A DNA stretch of 64,000 nt from Rhodococcus yunnanensis NBRC 103083 (GTDB lineage Bacteria > Actinomycetota > Actinomycetes > Mycobacteriales > Mycobacteriaceae): contig NZ_BCXH01000001.1 in assembly GCF_001895005.1 (NCBI RefSeq), forward strand, positions 682,001 to 746,000, in the 5' to 3' direction. The notes beneath the pieces are model-generated. The model was not told the origin of the DNA and searched no databases. It was given only the letters and a program-made list of their open reading frames with translations. Of the stretch, positions 1 through 8,805 are shown piece by piece (position 1 is the first letter of the stretch; the number at the start of each line of letters is the position of its first letter). The translations under genes were made by a program, and so were the position numbers.

Positions 1-401
1 GAAATGGCGTACGCCGGAATGCCGTAGAGAAAATTGACGGTGCCGTCGATCGGGTCCAGAACCCATCGCACACCCTCGATCGACTCGTCCTCTCCGCCAC
101 CCTCCTCGCCGAGAATCGCGTCGCCGGGGCGACGGACGGCCAACAGTTCACGCAGCACGTGCTCGGTCTCGGTGTCGACGACCGTCACCGGATCGGTCGG
201 TGTGCTCTTCGTCCGAACCGACTCGTCCGCCGCACCGTCCTCGACACCGATCGCGTCTGGGCCGAATACCTCCGGGCGTCTCGTGCGGACGTGTTCGGCG
301 GCCGCACGCGCTACCTCCAACGCCACTTCCAGGAGCGAAGACGATACGTCCACTCCCGTTTTCGACAACGGCAACTCGGACGCACAACCTGGATTCGACA
401 C
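1..401 (-). CDS. suhB: Inositol-1-monophosphatase family protein (SuhB-like), 3' part cut off by the window
   Basis: Mg-dependent phosphatase of inositol phosphates, feeding myo-inositol into mycothiol and phosphatidylinositol in actinobacteria (family knowledge). Read on the minus strand, the N-terminal ~130 residues contain AILGEEGGG (metal-binding Glu pair) and LDPIDGTVNF, the family signature with its metal-binding aspartates, then GIPAYAIS. The frame runs off the window at base 1, so the C-terminal half is missing. The start is uncertain: GTG at 401 gives the longest form, while GTG at 353 fits the usual short lead before the first helix (SLLEVALEVARAAAEHV); neither has a good ribosome site. 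Divergent from ppgK. Confidence 0.86.
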   Translation of the reverse strand, partial: MSNPGCASELPLSKTGVDVSSSLLEVALEVARAAAEHVRTRRPEVFGPDAIGVEDGAADESVRTKSTPTDPVTVVDTETEHVLRELLAVRRPGDAILGEEGGGEDESIEGVRWVLDPIDGTVNFLYGIPAYAI

Positions 402-555
402 ACACCCATCGCATCACACAAGACACCGGTGGCACCACCCGAACTCACTCCGACGCAGGATCGACGCTCCACCGAGCGCCGAATCCACGGTCGGCACACT
501 ATTGTCTGGAGGTGTTCGGCTCGCTCGATTCCACGACACCAGGAGCATGCGGCAG

Positions 556-1359
556 ATGACACAGGCAGGGTCACCAGCAATCACTACCGACCACGTGGAG
601 CGCCACGGGTTCGGCGTCGATGTCGGAGGCAGCGGCATCAAGGGCGGCATCGTCGATCTCGTCACCGGTGAGTTGGTCGGAGACCGCTTCAAGATCGAGA
701 CACCACAACCGTCGACACCGGAGGCAGTGTCGGACGTGGTCGCGCAGATAGTCGCGCACTTCGAATGGACCGGGCCGGTCGGGGTAACCCTTCCCGCGGT
801 GGTGACCAACGGTGTCGCGCGTTCGGCAGCCAACATCGACAAGGCATGGATAGACACCGACGCCAAGGCGCTGTTCGCCAAGACGATCGGACATGCCGAC
901 ATCACGGTCCTCAACGACGCCGACGCGGCCGGGGTAGCGGAGGATCGCTACGGCGGCGGCAAGGACAAGAGTGGCGTCGTCGTTCTGTTGACGTTCGGCA
1001 CCGGTATCGGGTCCGCTGTTCTGCACAACGGGGTACTGCTTCCGAACACCGAGTTCGGTCATCTTCAGGTCGACGGCAAAGAAGCAGAACATCGTGCCGC
1101 GTCGTCGGTGAAGGAGAACAAGGACCTGTCGTACAAGGAGTGGGCGAAGGAGGTCTCGAAGGTTCTGGAGACGTTCGAGGCGCTTCTGTGGCCCGATCTG
1201 TTCATTGCCGGAGGAGGAATCAGCCGAAAGAGCGAGAAGTGGATTCCTCACCTGACGAACAGAACACCCGTGGTGGCGGCCACTTTGTTGAACACGGCGG
1301 GCATCGTGGGAGCCGCTCTCGCGGCCGACACAGCTGCCGATAGCGGCCGCGCTCGGTAA
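556..1359 (+). CDS. ppgK: Polyphosphate glucokinase
   Basis: Cytoplasmic ROK-type kinase that phosphorylates glucose with inorganic polyphosphate or ATP. At 267 residues it matches the usual ~265 for actinobacterial PPGK. Visible motifs: GFGVDVGGSGIKGG near residues 18-31 (phosphate loop), LNDADAAGVAE with the catalytic Asp, LLTFGTGIGSAVL (adenosine/phosphate 2), and EFGHLQVDGKEAEHRAA, typical of the PPGK subgroup, which lacks the ROK zinc cysteines. ATG 556 is chosen because AGGAG at 541-545 lies 10 nt upstream; ATG 547 would sit only 1 nt from it. It lies between suhB and sigA, an order conserved in mycobacteria. Confidence 0.93.
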   Translation: MTQAGSPAITTDHVERHGFGVDVGGSGIKGGIVDLVTGELVGDRFKIETPQPSTPEAVSDVVAQIVAHFEWTGPVGVTLPAVVTNGVARSAANIDKAWIDTDAKALFAKTIGHADITVLNDADAAGVAEDRYGGGKDKSGVVVLLTFGTGIGSAVLHNGVLLPNTEFGHLQVDGKEAEHRAASSVKENKDLSYKEWAKEVSKVLETFEALLWPDLFIAGGGISRKSEKWIPHLTNRTPVVAATLLNTAGIVGAALAADTAADSGRAR

Positions 1360-1378
1360 CAAAGTTTCCACGGGTCGT

Positions 1379-1384
1379 TACAAT
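1379..1384 (+). promoter_or_regulatory. Predicted -10 element of the sigA promoter
   Basis: TACAAT matches 5 of 6 positions of the SigA-type -10 consensus and lies in the 123-nt gap between ppgK and sigA. No clear -35 is visible 16-18 nt upstream, which is common in actinobacteria. A start near 1391 would give a leader of about 92 nt. Inferred from sequence only. Confidence 0.4.
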
Positions 1385-1482
1385 GGTTGTTGCCGGTCTG
1401 CACGCCGGCACAATCGACAAGACCTCTCCGCCGGAAACAACTCTGGCGTGACGCCGCACGACACCGTCACGAAAGGGCGTAC

Positions 1483-2862
1483 GTGGCAGCCACCGATATC
1501 CGTCAGACCGTAGATTCAGCTACAGAGTCTGCGTCCCCTGCACCTGCTGCGGAGGCACCGAACGGCACGATCCGAGAGGTCGCTGCCGCTCCGGCGGCAA
1601 AGACCGCACCGGCGAAGAAGGCCGCCGCGAAGAAGGCTCCGGTCAAGCGTGCCGCAGCCAAGAAGGCTCCGGCGAAGAAGGCCACCACCAAGAAGGCCGG
1701 TGATGCCGCCTCAGGCGCCGACGGCGACGAGGACGCTCCCGGTATCGATGACATCGACATCTCCGACGGCGACATCGCTGCCGCTGCGAACGATGTCGTC
1801 GAGGTGGTCACCGGGGGTGAAGACACCGAGGAAGACGCCACCACCGAGCCCACCGCGGAGGACAAGGCCTCCGGCGACTTCGTCTGGGACGAGGAAGAGT
1901 CCGAAGCTCTTCGCCAAGCACGCAAGGACGCCGAGCTCACTGCTTCCGCGGACTCCGTTCGCGCGTATCTCAAGCAGATCGGCAAGGTTGCCCTCCTCAA
2001 CGCCGAGGAAGAAGTCGAACTCGCAAAGCGTATCGAGGCAGGCCTGTTCGCCACCGAGAAGATGCGGGAGTTCGCCGAGAAGGGCGACAAGCTGCCCGTC
2101 GCCGCGCGGCGCGACTACACGTGGATCTGCCGCGACGGCAACCGCGCGAAGAACCACCTCCTCGAAGCCAACCTGCGCCTCGTGGTATCGCTGGCCAAGC
2201 GCTACACCGGACGCGGAATGGCCTTTCTCGACCTGATCCAGGAAGGCAACCTGGGTCTGATCCGTGCCGTCGAGAAGTTCGACTACACCAAGGGATACAA
2301 GTTCTCGACGTACGCCACGTGGTGGATTCGCCAGGCCATCACTCGCGCAATGGCCGACCAGGCTCGCACCATCCGCATTCCGGTGCACATGGTCGAGGTC
2401 ATCAACAAACTCGGTCGGATTCAGCGCGAACTTCTTCAGGATCTGGGCCGCGAGCCCACCCCGGAGGAACTCGCGAAGGAAATGGATATCACGCCGGAGA
2501 AGGTGCTGGAGATCCAGCAGTACGCCCGCGAGCCCATTTCCCTCGACCAGACCATCGGCGACGAGGGCGACAGCCAGCTCGGCGACTTCATCGAGGACTC
2601 GGAAGCCGTTGTCGCGGTGGACGCAGTGTCGTTCACATTGCTACAGGATCAGTTGCAGTCGGTTCTCGAGACTCTGTCCGAACGCGAGGCAGGCGTCGTG
2701 CGGCTTCGCTTCGGCCTGACCGACGGTCAGCCTCGCACGCTCGACGAAATCGGTCAGGTCTACGGCGTCACTCGCGAGCGTATCCGCCAGATCGAGTCGA
2801 AGACCATGTCCAAGCTTCGGCACCCGTCGCGCTCGCAGGTACTGCGCGACTACCTGGACTGA
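1483..2862 (+). CDS. sigA: Primary RNA polymerase sigma factor SigA (RpoD/HrdB)
   Basis: Housekeeping sigma-70, 459 residues from GTG 1483, which follows AAAGGG at 1472-1477. The N-terminal ~150 residues hold a Lys/Ala-rich tract (repeated KKAPAKKA-type units, about residues 35-75) and an acidic stretch, as in actinobacterial SigA. Then region 1.2 ([16 protein letters not shown]), region 2 with [20 protein letters not shown] (-10 recognition and melting), region 3, and region 4.2 with [18 protein letters not shown] (-35 helix-turn-helix). Upstream in-frame ATG 1387 would add 32 unconserved residues and has no ribosome site. The stop codon lies inside a 19-bp tandem duplication and a strong hairpin follows. 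Confidence 0.97.
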   Translation: MAATDIRQTVDSATESASPAPAAEAPNGTIREVAAAPAAKTAPAKKAAAKKAPVKRAAAKKAPAKKATTKKAGDAASGADGDEDAPGIDDIDISDGDIAAAANDVVEVVTGGEDTEEDATTEPTAEDKASGDFVWDEEESEALRQARKDAELTASADSVRAYLKQIGKVALLNAEEEVELAKRIEAGLFATEKMREFAEKGDKLPVAARRDYTWICRDGNRAKNHLLEANLRLVVSLAKRYTGRGMAFLDLIQEGNLGLIRAVEKFDYTKGYKFSTYATWWIRQAITRAMADQARTIRIPVHMVEVINKLGRIQRELLQDLGREPTPEELAKEMDITPEKVLEIQQYAREPISLDQTIGDEGDSQLGDFIEDSEAVVAVDAVSFTLLQDQLQSVLETLSEREAGVVRLRFGLTDGQPRTLDEIGQVYGVTRERIRQIESKTMSKLRHPSRSQVLRDYLD

Positions 2863-2897
2863 CAGCGTTCATCTGGACTGACAGCGTTCATCTGGAC
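2855..2897 (+). repeat. 19-bp tandem duplication across the sigA stop codon
   Basis: The unit TGGACTGACAGCGTTCATC at 2855-2873 is repeated exactly at 2874-2892, followed by TGGAC of a third copy. The first copy carries the last sigA codon and the TGA stop, so the duplication places a second TGGACTGA just downstream. It looks like a slippage duplication. Confidence 0.9.
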
Positions 2898-2902
2898 CCT
2901 TC

Positions 2903-2950
2903 GACGCGAAGCCGTCGCCCCCGTCAAACCGGGAGCGACGGCTTCGCGTC
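2903..2950. terminator. Bidirectional hairpin terminator after sigA
   Basis: A perfect 16-bp stem (GACGCGAAGCCGTCGC, 2903-2918, against 2935-2950) closes a 16-nt loop. No U-run follows, as is usual for GC-rich actinobacterial terminators. It sits between sigA and the convergent DUF952 gene and probably serves both. Confidence 0.8.
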
Positions 2951-2994
2951 GTTCGGCCTGCGAATCGAGTGCGTCACACTCGGTTTCGCATCGA

Positions 2995-3354
2995 TCACAG
3001 AGTCGGCGGTGCGAACGAGCCGTCTTCTCCCGGCGCGTACTCGAGGACAGCGGTGACGGACGTCGTGGGAAGCGGGCCGTACAGGTGAGGAAAGAGCATC
3101 GACTGCGGATCGCCCGGGACCCCTGGCTCCCATCGCACCGGAGATTCGAGTCGCTGGGGGTCGAGTACGAGCAGCACGATGTCCTGGCGTCCCGCGAACA
3201 GACGATTGGCGGGCAGATGGATCTGGTCCGGCGTCGACAGGTGGACAAAACCTGTCGAGTCGAAGCCTTCGGGTCGGAGAAACCCGGACTCCCGCACCGA
3301 CAGCCATTCTTCGATGGTGCACATGTGCAGCAGCACTCCCGCTGGTTCCGTCAC
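2995..3354 (-). CDS. DUF952 domain-containing protein
   Basis: A 119-residue soluble protein of the DUF952 family, whose biochemical role is not established. Recognised from the N-terminal LHMCTIEEW, the central GFVHLSTPDQI (the most conserved block, with the His) and the C-terminal FPHLYGPLPTTSVTAVLEYAPGEDG. The length is the family's usual ~110-120. Convergent with sigA across a shared hairpin and followed upstream on the same strand by the EamA gene (48-nt gap). No signal peptide or membrane segment. Confidence 0.85.
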   Translation of the reverse strand: MTEPAGVLLHMCTIEEWLSVRESGFLRPEGFDSTGFVHLSTPDQIHLPANRLFAGRQDIVLLVLDPQRLESPVRWEPGVPGDPQSMLFPHLYGPLPTTSVTAVLEYAPGEDGSFAPPTL

Positions 3355-3402
3355 AGTTTTCGCATCCTCACGTAGATCCGACGAGTGGCTACGTCATCGA
3401 TC

Positions 3403-4323
3403 CTACGGCGGGATCCCGTCGACGCCGGTGTGCCGACCGCCCGTGCCTCCCACGGCGACGGCAACGACGACAGCGACGATCCCGAGAGCCTCGGCGGGAC
3501 TCGGCCACTGAGCAAGCACGACTGCACCGACCACGGTCGCGGTGGCCGGGAGCAAGGCCAGCAGCAGAGCGAAACGAGCGCGACCGATTCGGGTCAGGAC
3601 GACCTGATCGAGAACGTACGGAACGACGCTCGACAGAACTCCGACGCCGAGCCCGAGCAGCCAGGTCCGCGACTCCGCCAGCACACCAGGATCGGACACC
3701 AGGAGGGGTCCGAGCAGAACTGGGCCGAGGATGATCGACGCGCCCGCCATACCGACAGCCAGGTCGTCCAGACCGTCTCCTGCGTCCGCGACTCGTTTGC
3801 CGATCAGGATGTACCCTGCCCACAACGCCGCCGACGCCAGGGCGAAGCCGACCCCGGGCACTCCGACCGAACCGCCGCCCTGCTGGGTACTCGCGATGGA
3901 CAGCACGCCGAACACGACGAGCACCAAGGCAGCCACATCCCGCGGGCGCCGCGATCCCACAGCTGCGACTGCCACGGGACCGAGGAACTCGATTGCGACC
4001 GCCGCGCCCATCGGTATCCGATCGATCGCTTCGTAGAACATCACGTTCATGCCGACGGTCACCACACCGAACAGAGTGGCGAACATCACTTTTCGTCGGT
4101 TCCAACGACCCAGCGGTGCGGTTCTCGACCACGGACGCCTCCAGAGCACGAGGACGACAGCGGCGCCCAGCGCCCGCAACCATGCCACCGACGTGGGATC
4201 GACAGTGTCGAACAGGAAGACTCCGACAGCGGCCCCGAGGTACTGGCAGAGCCCTCCGACCACGAACAGCGCGGGAATCTCGTAACCGACCCCGCGTGCG
4301 TCCTCGGTTTCGTTCCGCGCCAC
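3403..4323 (-). CDS. EamA/DMT-superfamily membrane transporter
   Basis: An integral membrane protein of 306 residues with about ten hydrophobic segments in two EamA halves, e.g. PALFVVGGLCQYLGAAVGVFL at the N-terminus and ALLLALLPATATVVGAVVLAQ near the C-terminus with the family's P-x-(A/V)AxLxG-like feature. Likely an exporter of amino acids or other metabolites, resembling the RhtA/threonine-exporter branch; the substrate cannot be told. The start is GTG 4323 with no ribosome site. TAGGGT (4335-4330 on the minus strand) ends 6 nt before it, suggesting leaderless transcription. Confidence 0.85.
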   Translation of the reverse strand: MARNETEDARGVGYEIPALFVVGGLCQYLGAAVGVFLFDTVDPTSVAWLRALGAAVVLVLWRRPWSRTAPLGRWNRRKVMFATLFGVVTVGMNVMFYEAIDRIPMGAAVAIEFLGPVAVAAVGSRRPRDVAALVLVVFGVLSIASTQQGGGSVGVPGVGFALASAALWAGYILIGKRVADAGDGLDDLAVGMAGASIILGPVLLGPLLVSDPGVLAESRTWLLGLGVGVLSSVVPYVLDQVVLTRIGRARFALLLALLPATATVVGAVVLAQWPSPAEALGIVAVVVAVAVGGTGGRHTGVDGIPP

Positions 4324-4566
4324 GGCTCGACCCTAGTGCCCGCCGCGCCCGCGAATCGAATCAGCTGTCAGCGAACACGATTTCGGCTTCGAACCGCCTG
4401 CCAGCTGCTTTCGAGCATGTTTCGTGTTAGTGACAACACAAAGAAACACACTCGGGAACAACACATGACCGCCGAACGTCTGAAAGAGTGTACGGACCGC
4501 GCCATACCGACGCGGCGGACCGGCCCCAGGCAATCGGATCACACCGAACGCCAGTACGGAGGAGTC

Positions 4567-4761
4567 ATGCCCGGAACATTGACCAGCCCACAGTTGACAG
4601 CATCCGACCGGTGCGACCGGTGCGGTGCAGGGGCTCGTGCACGTGTTGTGCTCTCGACCGGTGGAGAACTCCTGTTCTGCAACCACCACGCGAAGGAGCA
4701 CGAAGACCGCCTGCGTGAAGTGAACGCAACGGTGATGACCGAATCGGACTCTGCGGTGTAA
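4567..4761 (+). CDS. Small zinc-finger-like protein (DUF7455 family)
   Basis: A 64-residue protein found close to sigA in many actinobacteria (family knowledge). CDRCGAGARARV supplies a CxxC pair and LLFCNHHAKEHE supplies a Cys and three His residues, a likely zinc-ribbon-type site. No membrane segment. ATG 4567 follows GGAGGAG at 4558-4564. The function is unknown; the neighbourhood suggests nothing specific beyond core information processing. The 243-nt gap upstream (4324-4566) shows no convincing promoter. Confidence 0.82.
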   Translation: MPGTLTSPQLTASDRCDRCGAGARARVVLSTGGELLFCNHHAKEHEDRLREVNATVMTESDSAV

Positions 4762-4817
4762 CCGGCTCGCTTGCATCGGGACGCGTGCGCGACCCGAAAC
4801 AACAGTCAGCAACCAAC

Positions 4818-4859
4818 ACGAAGAACGGGTGGCCACCTCGGTGGCCACCCGTTCTTCGT
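4818..4859. terminator. Long perfect hairpin between convergent genes
   Basis: A perfect 20-bp inverted repeat (arms 4818-4837 and 4840-4859, core CGGGTGGCCACC) with a minimal loop. It lies between the DUF7455 gene and the convergent helicase gene and should terminate both transcripts. Confidence 0.85.
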
Positions 4860-4900
4860 CTGTTCTGTTCCCCATACCGGCCGTGTCACCTACGACCGCG

Positions 4901-6637
4901 TCACATCTTTCGAAGCTGGATGATGCGCTCGCCCAACTGCTCGGCTGTGGCCATTGCCGTCGGCGGTCCGCCACAGATGCGCCGTAGGTCGCCGTGAATG
5001 ACTCCGTGCGGCTTGCCGGTTCGGTGGTGGTACACCGCGACCAAACTGTTGAGTTCGCGTCTCAGCCCGGCCAACTGGCCTGCGGTCGACACACGTTCGG
5101 TGACAGCAGCGGGTGCAGGCACCACCACGGCAGGTTTGTCCATCTGCTCTTGCTGGCGTTGTCTGAGCAGGTCGCGCATCTGCTTCGCGTCGAGCAACCC
5201 CGGCAGACCGAGGTAGTCCGCTTCCTCGTCGCTGCCGGAGAACGTGGCCGTTCCGAACGAGGATCCGTCGTAGATGACCTGGTCCAGCTCGGCGTCCGCC
5301 CCCAGCGACGTGTAGGCCTTCTCCTCCTCGCCCAGTTCGTCCTTCTGTTTGTTCGCGTCCGCGAGCAGTTCGTCGTCGAGACCGTCCTTCTCGCGATGCG
5401 GCTTGCCCAGAATGTGGTCGCGTTGAGCCTCGAGCTGGCTGGCGAGATCGAGCAAGACCGGCACGGACGGCAGAAACACGCTTGCGGTCTCGCCGGGGCG
5501 CCGCGATCGAACGAATCGACCGATGGCCTGTGCGAAATACAGTGGGGTGGACGCGCTCGTCGCGTACACGCCGACGGCCAACCGAGGAACGTCGACGCCC
5601 TCGGACACCATCCGCACCGCGACCATCCACCTCTGGGTGCTCTTACCGAACTCCGCGATTCGCGCGGACGACGTCGGATCGTCGGAGAGCACGATGGACG
5701 GCGCCTCTCCGGTGATGACCTCGATCAGCTTCGCGTAGGCGCGGGCAACGGTCTGATCCGTAGCGATCACCAGACCACCTGCGTCGGGCATTCCGCCGCT
5801 GCGAAGCTGGCCGAGACGCGTATTGGCGGCCAACAGCACCGCCGGCATCCAGTCGCCCTGCGGGTCGAGGGCGGTACGCCACGCCCGCGCCGTCTGCTCT
5901 GCGCTGAGTGGCTCGCCCAGCCGCGCGGTGAACTCCTCCCCCGCGTTGTCCCGCCACCGCGCCTCACCGGAGTACGCAAGGAACACGACCGGTCGAACCA
6001 CGCCGTCGGACAACGCATCCGAGTAACCGTAGGAGTGGTCCGCCTTCGACCGCATCAGGCCATCGCTGTCCGGCTCGTAGTTGACGAACGGGATCGGGCT
6101 GTCGTCGCTACGGAACGGCGTTCCCGTCAGCGCGAGTCGGCGGGTCGCGTCGGAGAATGCCTCTCGGATCCCCTCACCCCAGCTCTTGGCGTCGCCACCG
6201 TGGTGGATCTCGTCGAGGATGACGAGTGTCTTCCTCGCCTCGGTACGCACTCGATGCCGGAACGGGTGGGACGCGATCTGCGCATACGTCACGACCACCC
6301 CGTGGTAGTCGCTCGACGTCTGACCTGTGGAGTTGGAGAACCGCGAGTCCAGCGCGAGTCCGACCCGCGCCGCGGACTCTGCCCACTGGTGCTTCAGATG
6401 TTCGGTCGGGGCGACGACGGTGATCTGATCGACCGTGCGGTGGGCCAACAGCTCGGACGCCACGCGTAGCGCGAACGTCGTCTTACCTGCGCCCGGCGTC
6501 GCCACCGCGAGAAAGTCCTTGGGCGCCGCCACCAGATACTTGGTGAGCGCACGCCTCTGCCACGCACGCAAGGGCGTGCCACCTGCGGAACTTCCCGGCG
6601 CGGTGGTCGTGGGATCGGTTGTGTCGGCATCGGTCAT
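4901..6637 (-). CDS. DEAD/DEAH-box (ResIII-type) superfamily 2 helicase
   Basis: Predicted ATP-dependent nucleic-acid helicase of 578 residues. Visible: LRAWQRRALTKYL (Q-motif-like start), ATPGAGKTTFA (Walker A), ILDEIHHGGDAKSWG (motif II, DEIH), ALTGTPFRSDD (motif III, TGTP rather than SAT) and RMVSEGVDVPRLAVGVYA with FAQAIGRFVRSRR (motifs V-VI). The C-terminal ~150 residues are unassigned. This architecture is common downstream of sigA in actinobacteria; the substrate is unknown. ATG 6637 opens the acidic TDADTTDPT lead; a longer frame back to 6802 would run into the leader of the divergent YihY gene. Confidence 0.85.
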   Translation of the reverse strand: MTDADTTDPTTTAPGSSAGGTPLRAWQRRALTKYLVAAPKDFLAVATPGAGKTTFALRVASELLAHRTVDQITVVAPTEHLKHQWAESAARVGLALDSRFSNSTGQTSSDYHGVVVTYAQIASHPFRHRVRTEARKTLVILDEIHHGGDAKSWGEGIREAFSDATRRLALTGTPFRSDDSPIPFVNYEPDSDGLMRSKADHSYGYSDALSDGVVRPVVFLAYSGEARWRDNAGEEFTARLGEPLSAEQTARAWRTALDPQGDWMPAVLLAANTRLGQLRSGGMPDAGGLVIATDQTVARAYAKLIEVITGEAPSIVLSDDPTSSARIAEFGKSTQRWMVAVRMVSEGVDVPRLAVGVYATSASTPLYFAQAIGRFVRSRRPGETASVFLPSVPVLLDLASQLEAQRDHILGKPHREKDGLDDELLADANKQKDELGEEEKAYTSLGADAELDQVIYDGSSFGTATFSGSDEEADYLGLPGLLDAKQMRDLLRQRQQEQMDKPAVVVPAPAAVTERVSTAGQLAGLRRELNSLVAVYHHRTGKPHGVIHGDLRRICGGPPTAMATAEQLGERIIQLRKM

Positions 6638-6849
6638 ATCAGCGCTCACTGGCCGCCGGTTCCTGGCATCGATCGAAGTCCTCGCGCTCTCGGTAGCCCT
6701 GCAGTGTCCGCCGTGGAGCCTATCGCTCATCACCGACCGAACCCGAATCGCCGACTCGGCGTTTCGGTCGCGTCGAATGCGACTCGCCGGACGACACGGC
6801 ACGGTCCGGACGGGCGTTCGTGGCGTTTGTCAGGAATGCTGGAGGGACC

Positions 6850-8100
6850 ATGACTGAAACTGCAGGCGAAAGACGCCGTGACGGCGGTCTGTCCACGCGA
6901 CGACCGTTTCACCTCGTCTGGGCTGTGACGCTGCGCACATTGAGCAAGTCGTGGGCGGACTCCATTTTCAGCAAGTCCGCGACAGCCGCGTTCTGGCAGA
7001 CGCTGTCGCTTCCGCCGTTGCTGCTCGGTGTTCTGGGAAGCCTCGGCTTCGTCGCCGGATGGTTCGGACCGAACACGATCGAGATCATCGAATCGAAGAT
7101 CATCACCTTCAGCAACAGTGTTTTCAGCGACTCCGTAGTCGACGGCATAATACAACCGACCGTCCAGGACATCCTGCAACAAGGTCGAGGCGAGATCGTC
7201 TCCGGCGGGTTCGTACTCTCCCTGTGGGCAGGCTCGTCGGCGATCTCGACCTTCGTCGACTCGATCGTCGAGGCGCACGGCCAGCAGGACGCTCGGCACC
7301 CCGTCTGGCAACGCATCTTCGCTCTGCTGCTCTACGTCGGCTTTCTGATCGTCGCTGTCTTCGTGCTGCCGCTCGTGGCGCTCGGACCGACCTTCGTGCA
7401 GACGATCCTTCCCGATTCATGGGTCGAGATCGGCAGCGAGCTCATCGACTTCCTGTACTACCCCGCGGTCGGTCTGTTGCTCATCGTCGGCCTGACGACG
7501 CTGTACAAGGTCGCGCTGCACAAGTCGCTACCGTGGCATCGCTTGCTCGCAGGGGCGTTGCTCGCCGGAGTCTTCTTCATGGTCGCCAGTGCGGTTCTGC
7601 GGGTCTACCTCACGTGGATCACCGGAACCGGCTACACCTACGGCGCACTCGCGACTCCCATCGCGTTCCTGCTGTTCACGTTCTTCCTGGGCTTCGCGGT
7701 CGTACTGGGGGCCGAGTTCAACGCGACGATCCAAGAGTTCTGGCCTGCACGAGCGACCCGCATCGATCAGGTGAGGGAATGGCTCGCCGCGCAGGCCGCA
7801 TTCGAGGAAGCAGGACCCGTCACTGCCGTCGCGTGGCGACTGGCCACCGGCCCGATTCGCATAGTCGGAGACCGCGACCGATCGAACACAGCCGAAACCC
7901 AGAAGCCACAGACGATGGCTCCACAGACGACGGCACCACAGACACCGGCCCCACAGACGAAACCGGCACCCGAGACGACGGCGGCGCCGACGCCGTCGAT
8001 GGAACCCGGGCAGGCCGAGGGTCCCGATTCAGGGGTGCGTACGCCGAAACCTCCGACGTCCGATCGACCGCGTCAGTCGCCCTTCTTCAATCCTTCGTAG
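6850..8100 (+). CDS. YihY/virulence factor BrkB family membrane protein
   Basis: Inner-membrane protein of 416 residues from ATG 6850, preceded by GGAGGG at 6841-6846. About six membrane helices: SLPPLLLGVLGSLGFVAGWF, FVLSLWAGSSAISTFVDSI, IFALLLYVGFLIVAVFVLPL and three further ones to FFLGFAVVLGAEFNATIQEFW. YihY proteins were once annotated as RNase BN, which is incorrect; the true role is unknown. The cytosolic tail from about residue 345 is low-complexity Pro/Gln/Thr built from 15-bp repeats. Its last 28 bp overlap the convergent DUF3039 gene. M. tuberculosis has the homologue Rv2707 at the same place (from memory). Confidence 0.9.
   Translation: MTETAGERRRDGGLSTRRPFHLVWAVTLRTLSKSWADSIFSKSATAAFWQTLSLPPLLLGVLGSLGFVAGWFGPNTIEIIESKIITFSNSVFSDSVVDGIIQPTVQDILQQGRGEIVSGGFVLSLWAGSSAISTFVDSIVEAHGQQDARHPVWQRIFALLLYVGFLIVAVFVLPLVALGPTFVQTILPDSWVEIGSELIDFLYYPAVGLLLIVGLTTLYKVALHKSLPWHRLLAGALLAGVFFMVASAVLRVYLTWITGTGYTYGALATPIAFLLFTFFLGFAVVLGAEFNATIQEFWPARATRIDQVREWLAAQAAFEEAGPVTAVAWRLATGPIRIVGDRDRSNTAETQKPQTMAPQTTAPQTPAPQTKPAPETTAAPTPSMEPGQAEGPDSGVRTPKPPTSDRPRQSPFFNPS
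7906..7965 (+). repeat. 15-bp in-frame tandem repeat in the YihY tail
   Basis: Four units beginning CCACAGAC (7906-7920, 7921-7935, 7936-7950, 7951-7965) encode PQTMA, PQTTA, PQTPA and PQTKP. Unit length is a multiple of three, so copy changes keep the frame. Confidence 0.85.
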
Positions 8101-8309
8101 ACCTTTTTGCAGTCCGGGCACACGGGTGAACCCGGCTTCGCCGACTTGGTGACCGGAAACACTTCGCCGCACAGTGCGACGACGTGAGTGCCCATCACTG
8201 CGCTCTCCGCGATCTTGTTCTTCTTCACGTAGTGGAAGAACTTCGGCCTGTCGTCCTCGGTGGTCTCGTCCGGTGCGATATCAGGACGTTCCTTGGTCTG
8301 GGTGCTCAT
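8073..8309 (-). CDS. DUF3039 domain-containing protein
   Basis: A 78-residue actinobacterial protein of unknown function. It has KFFHYVKKNKIAESAVMG, then HVVALCGEVF and SPVCPDCKKVYEGL: one Cys followed by a CxxC pair, so a small metal site is likely. Homologue of Rv2708c, which also lies next to a YihY gene (from memory). ATG 8309; its 3' end overlaps the 3' end of the YihY gene by 28 bp. Confidence 0.88.
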   Translation of the reverse strand: MSTQTKERPDIAPDETTEDDRPKFFHYVKKNKIAESAVMGTHVVALCGEVFPVTKSAKPGSPVCPDCKKVYEGLKKGD

Positions 8310-8393
8310 GAATCCGATTATTCCGTACTGCGTCCGCAGAGACGAATGGTGCCGGCAAGTGCATTCCTGCGCCGGTAGTGCCACAGTGGAGGT

Positions 8394-8762
8394 ATGACGA
8401 GAACACCGGGGTTTTCCGGCTCGGCCGAGAGCGGCTCGGCCCGTAACCCCGCATTGATCACCGAGGCACAGAACTCGATCGAGGAGCAGCATCGGGCCCG
8501 GGTGCGTAAGTACATGTTCATCATGTCGTTTCGAATTCCAGCGTTGGTCCTCGCCGCCATCTCGTACGGCGTCTGGGCCAACCCGTGGATCGCGATGGCG
8601 ATCGTCGGTGCGTCCATACCTCTCCCGTGGATGGCAGTGCTCATCGCGAACGATCGCCCACCGCGATCCAAGGACGAAATCAGCAGGTACGACGGTCGCC
8701 GGGCCGAGCGAAATCGGCTCGAGGCGCGCAATCATCACGTCATCGATCAGAACGAGGACTGA
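8394..8762 (+). CDS. DUF3099 domain-containing membrane protein
   Basis: A 122-residue protein with two adjacent membrane helices (FRIPALVLAAISYGVWA and PWIAMAIVGASIPLPWMAVLI) flanked by a basic start (QHRARVRKYMF) and the RPPRSKDEISRYDGRRAERN tail, the DUF3099 pattern. Function unknown. Homologue of Rv2709, upstream of sigB as here. GGAGG at 8386-8390 precedes ATG 8394. Divergent from DUF3039. Confidence 0.87.
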   Translation: MTRTPGFSGSAESGSARNPALITEAQNSIEEQHRARVRKYMFIMSFRIPALVLAAISYGVWANPWIAMAIVGASIPLPWMAVLIANDRPPRSKDEISRYDGRRAERNRLEARNHHVIDQNED

Positions 8763-8805
8763 CCGCCTGTCGATCGGACCGTCCCACGGCTGAAAGACTG
8801 GCGCG

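Noticed and set aside
571-1371. Long minus-strand open frame opposite ppgK
   Set aside because: It is the complementary frame of a well-supported gene in GC-rich DNA, has no recognisable motif and no ribosome site. The same applies to the large frames at 3385-4560 (+), 4994-6469 (+), 12049-13977 (+) and 43059-44381 (+).
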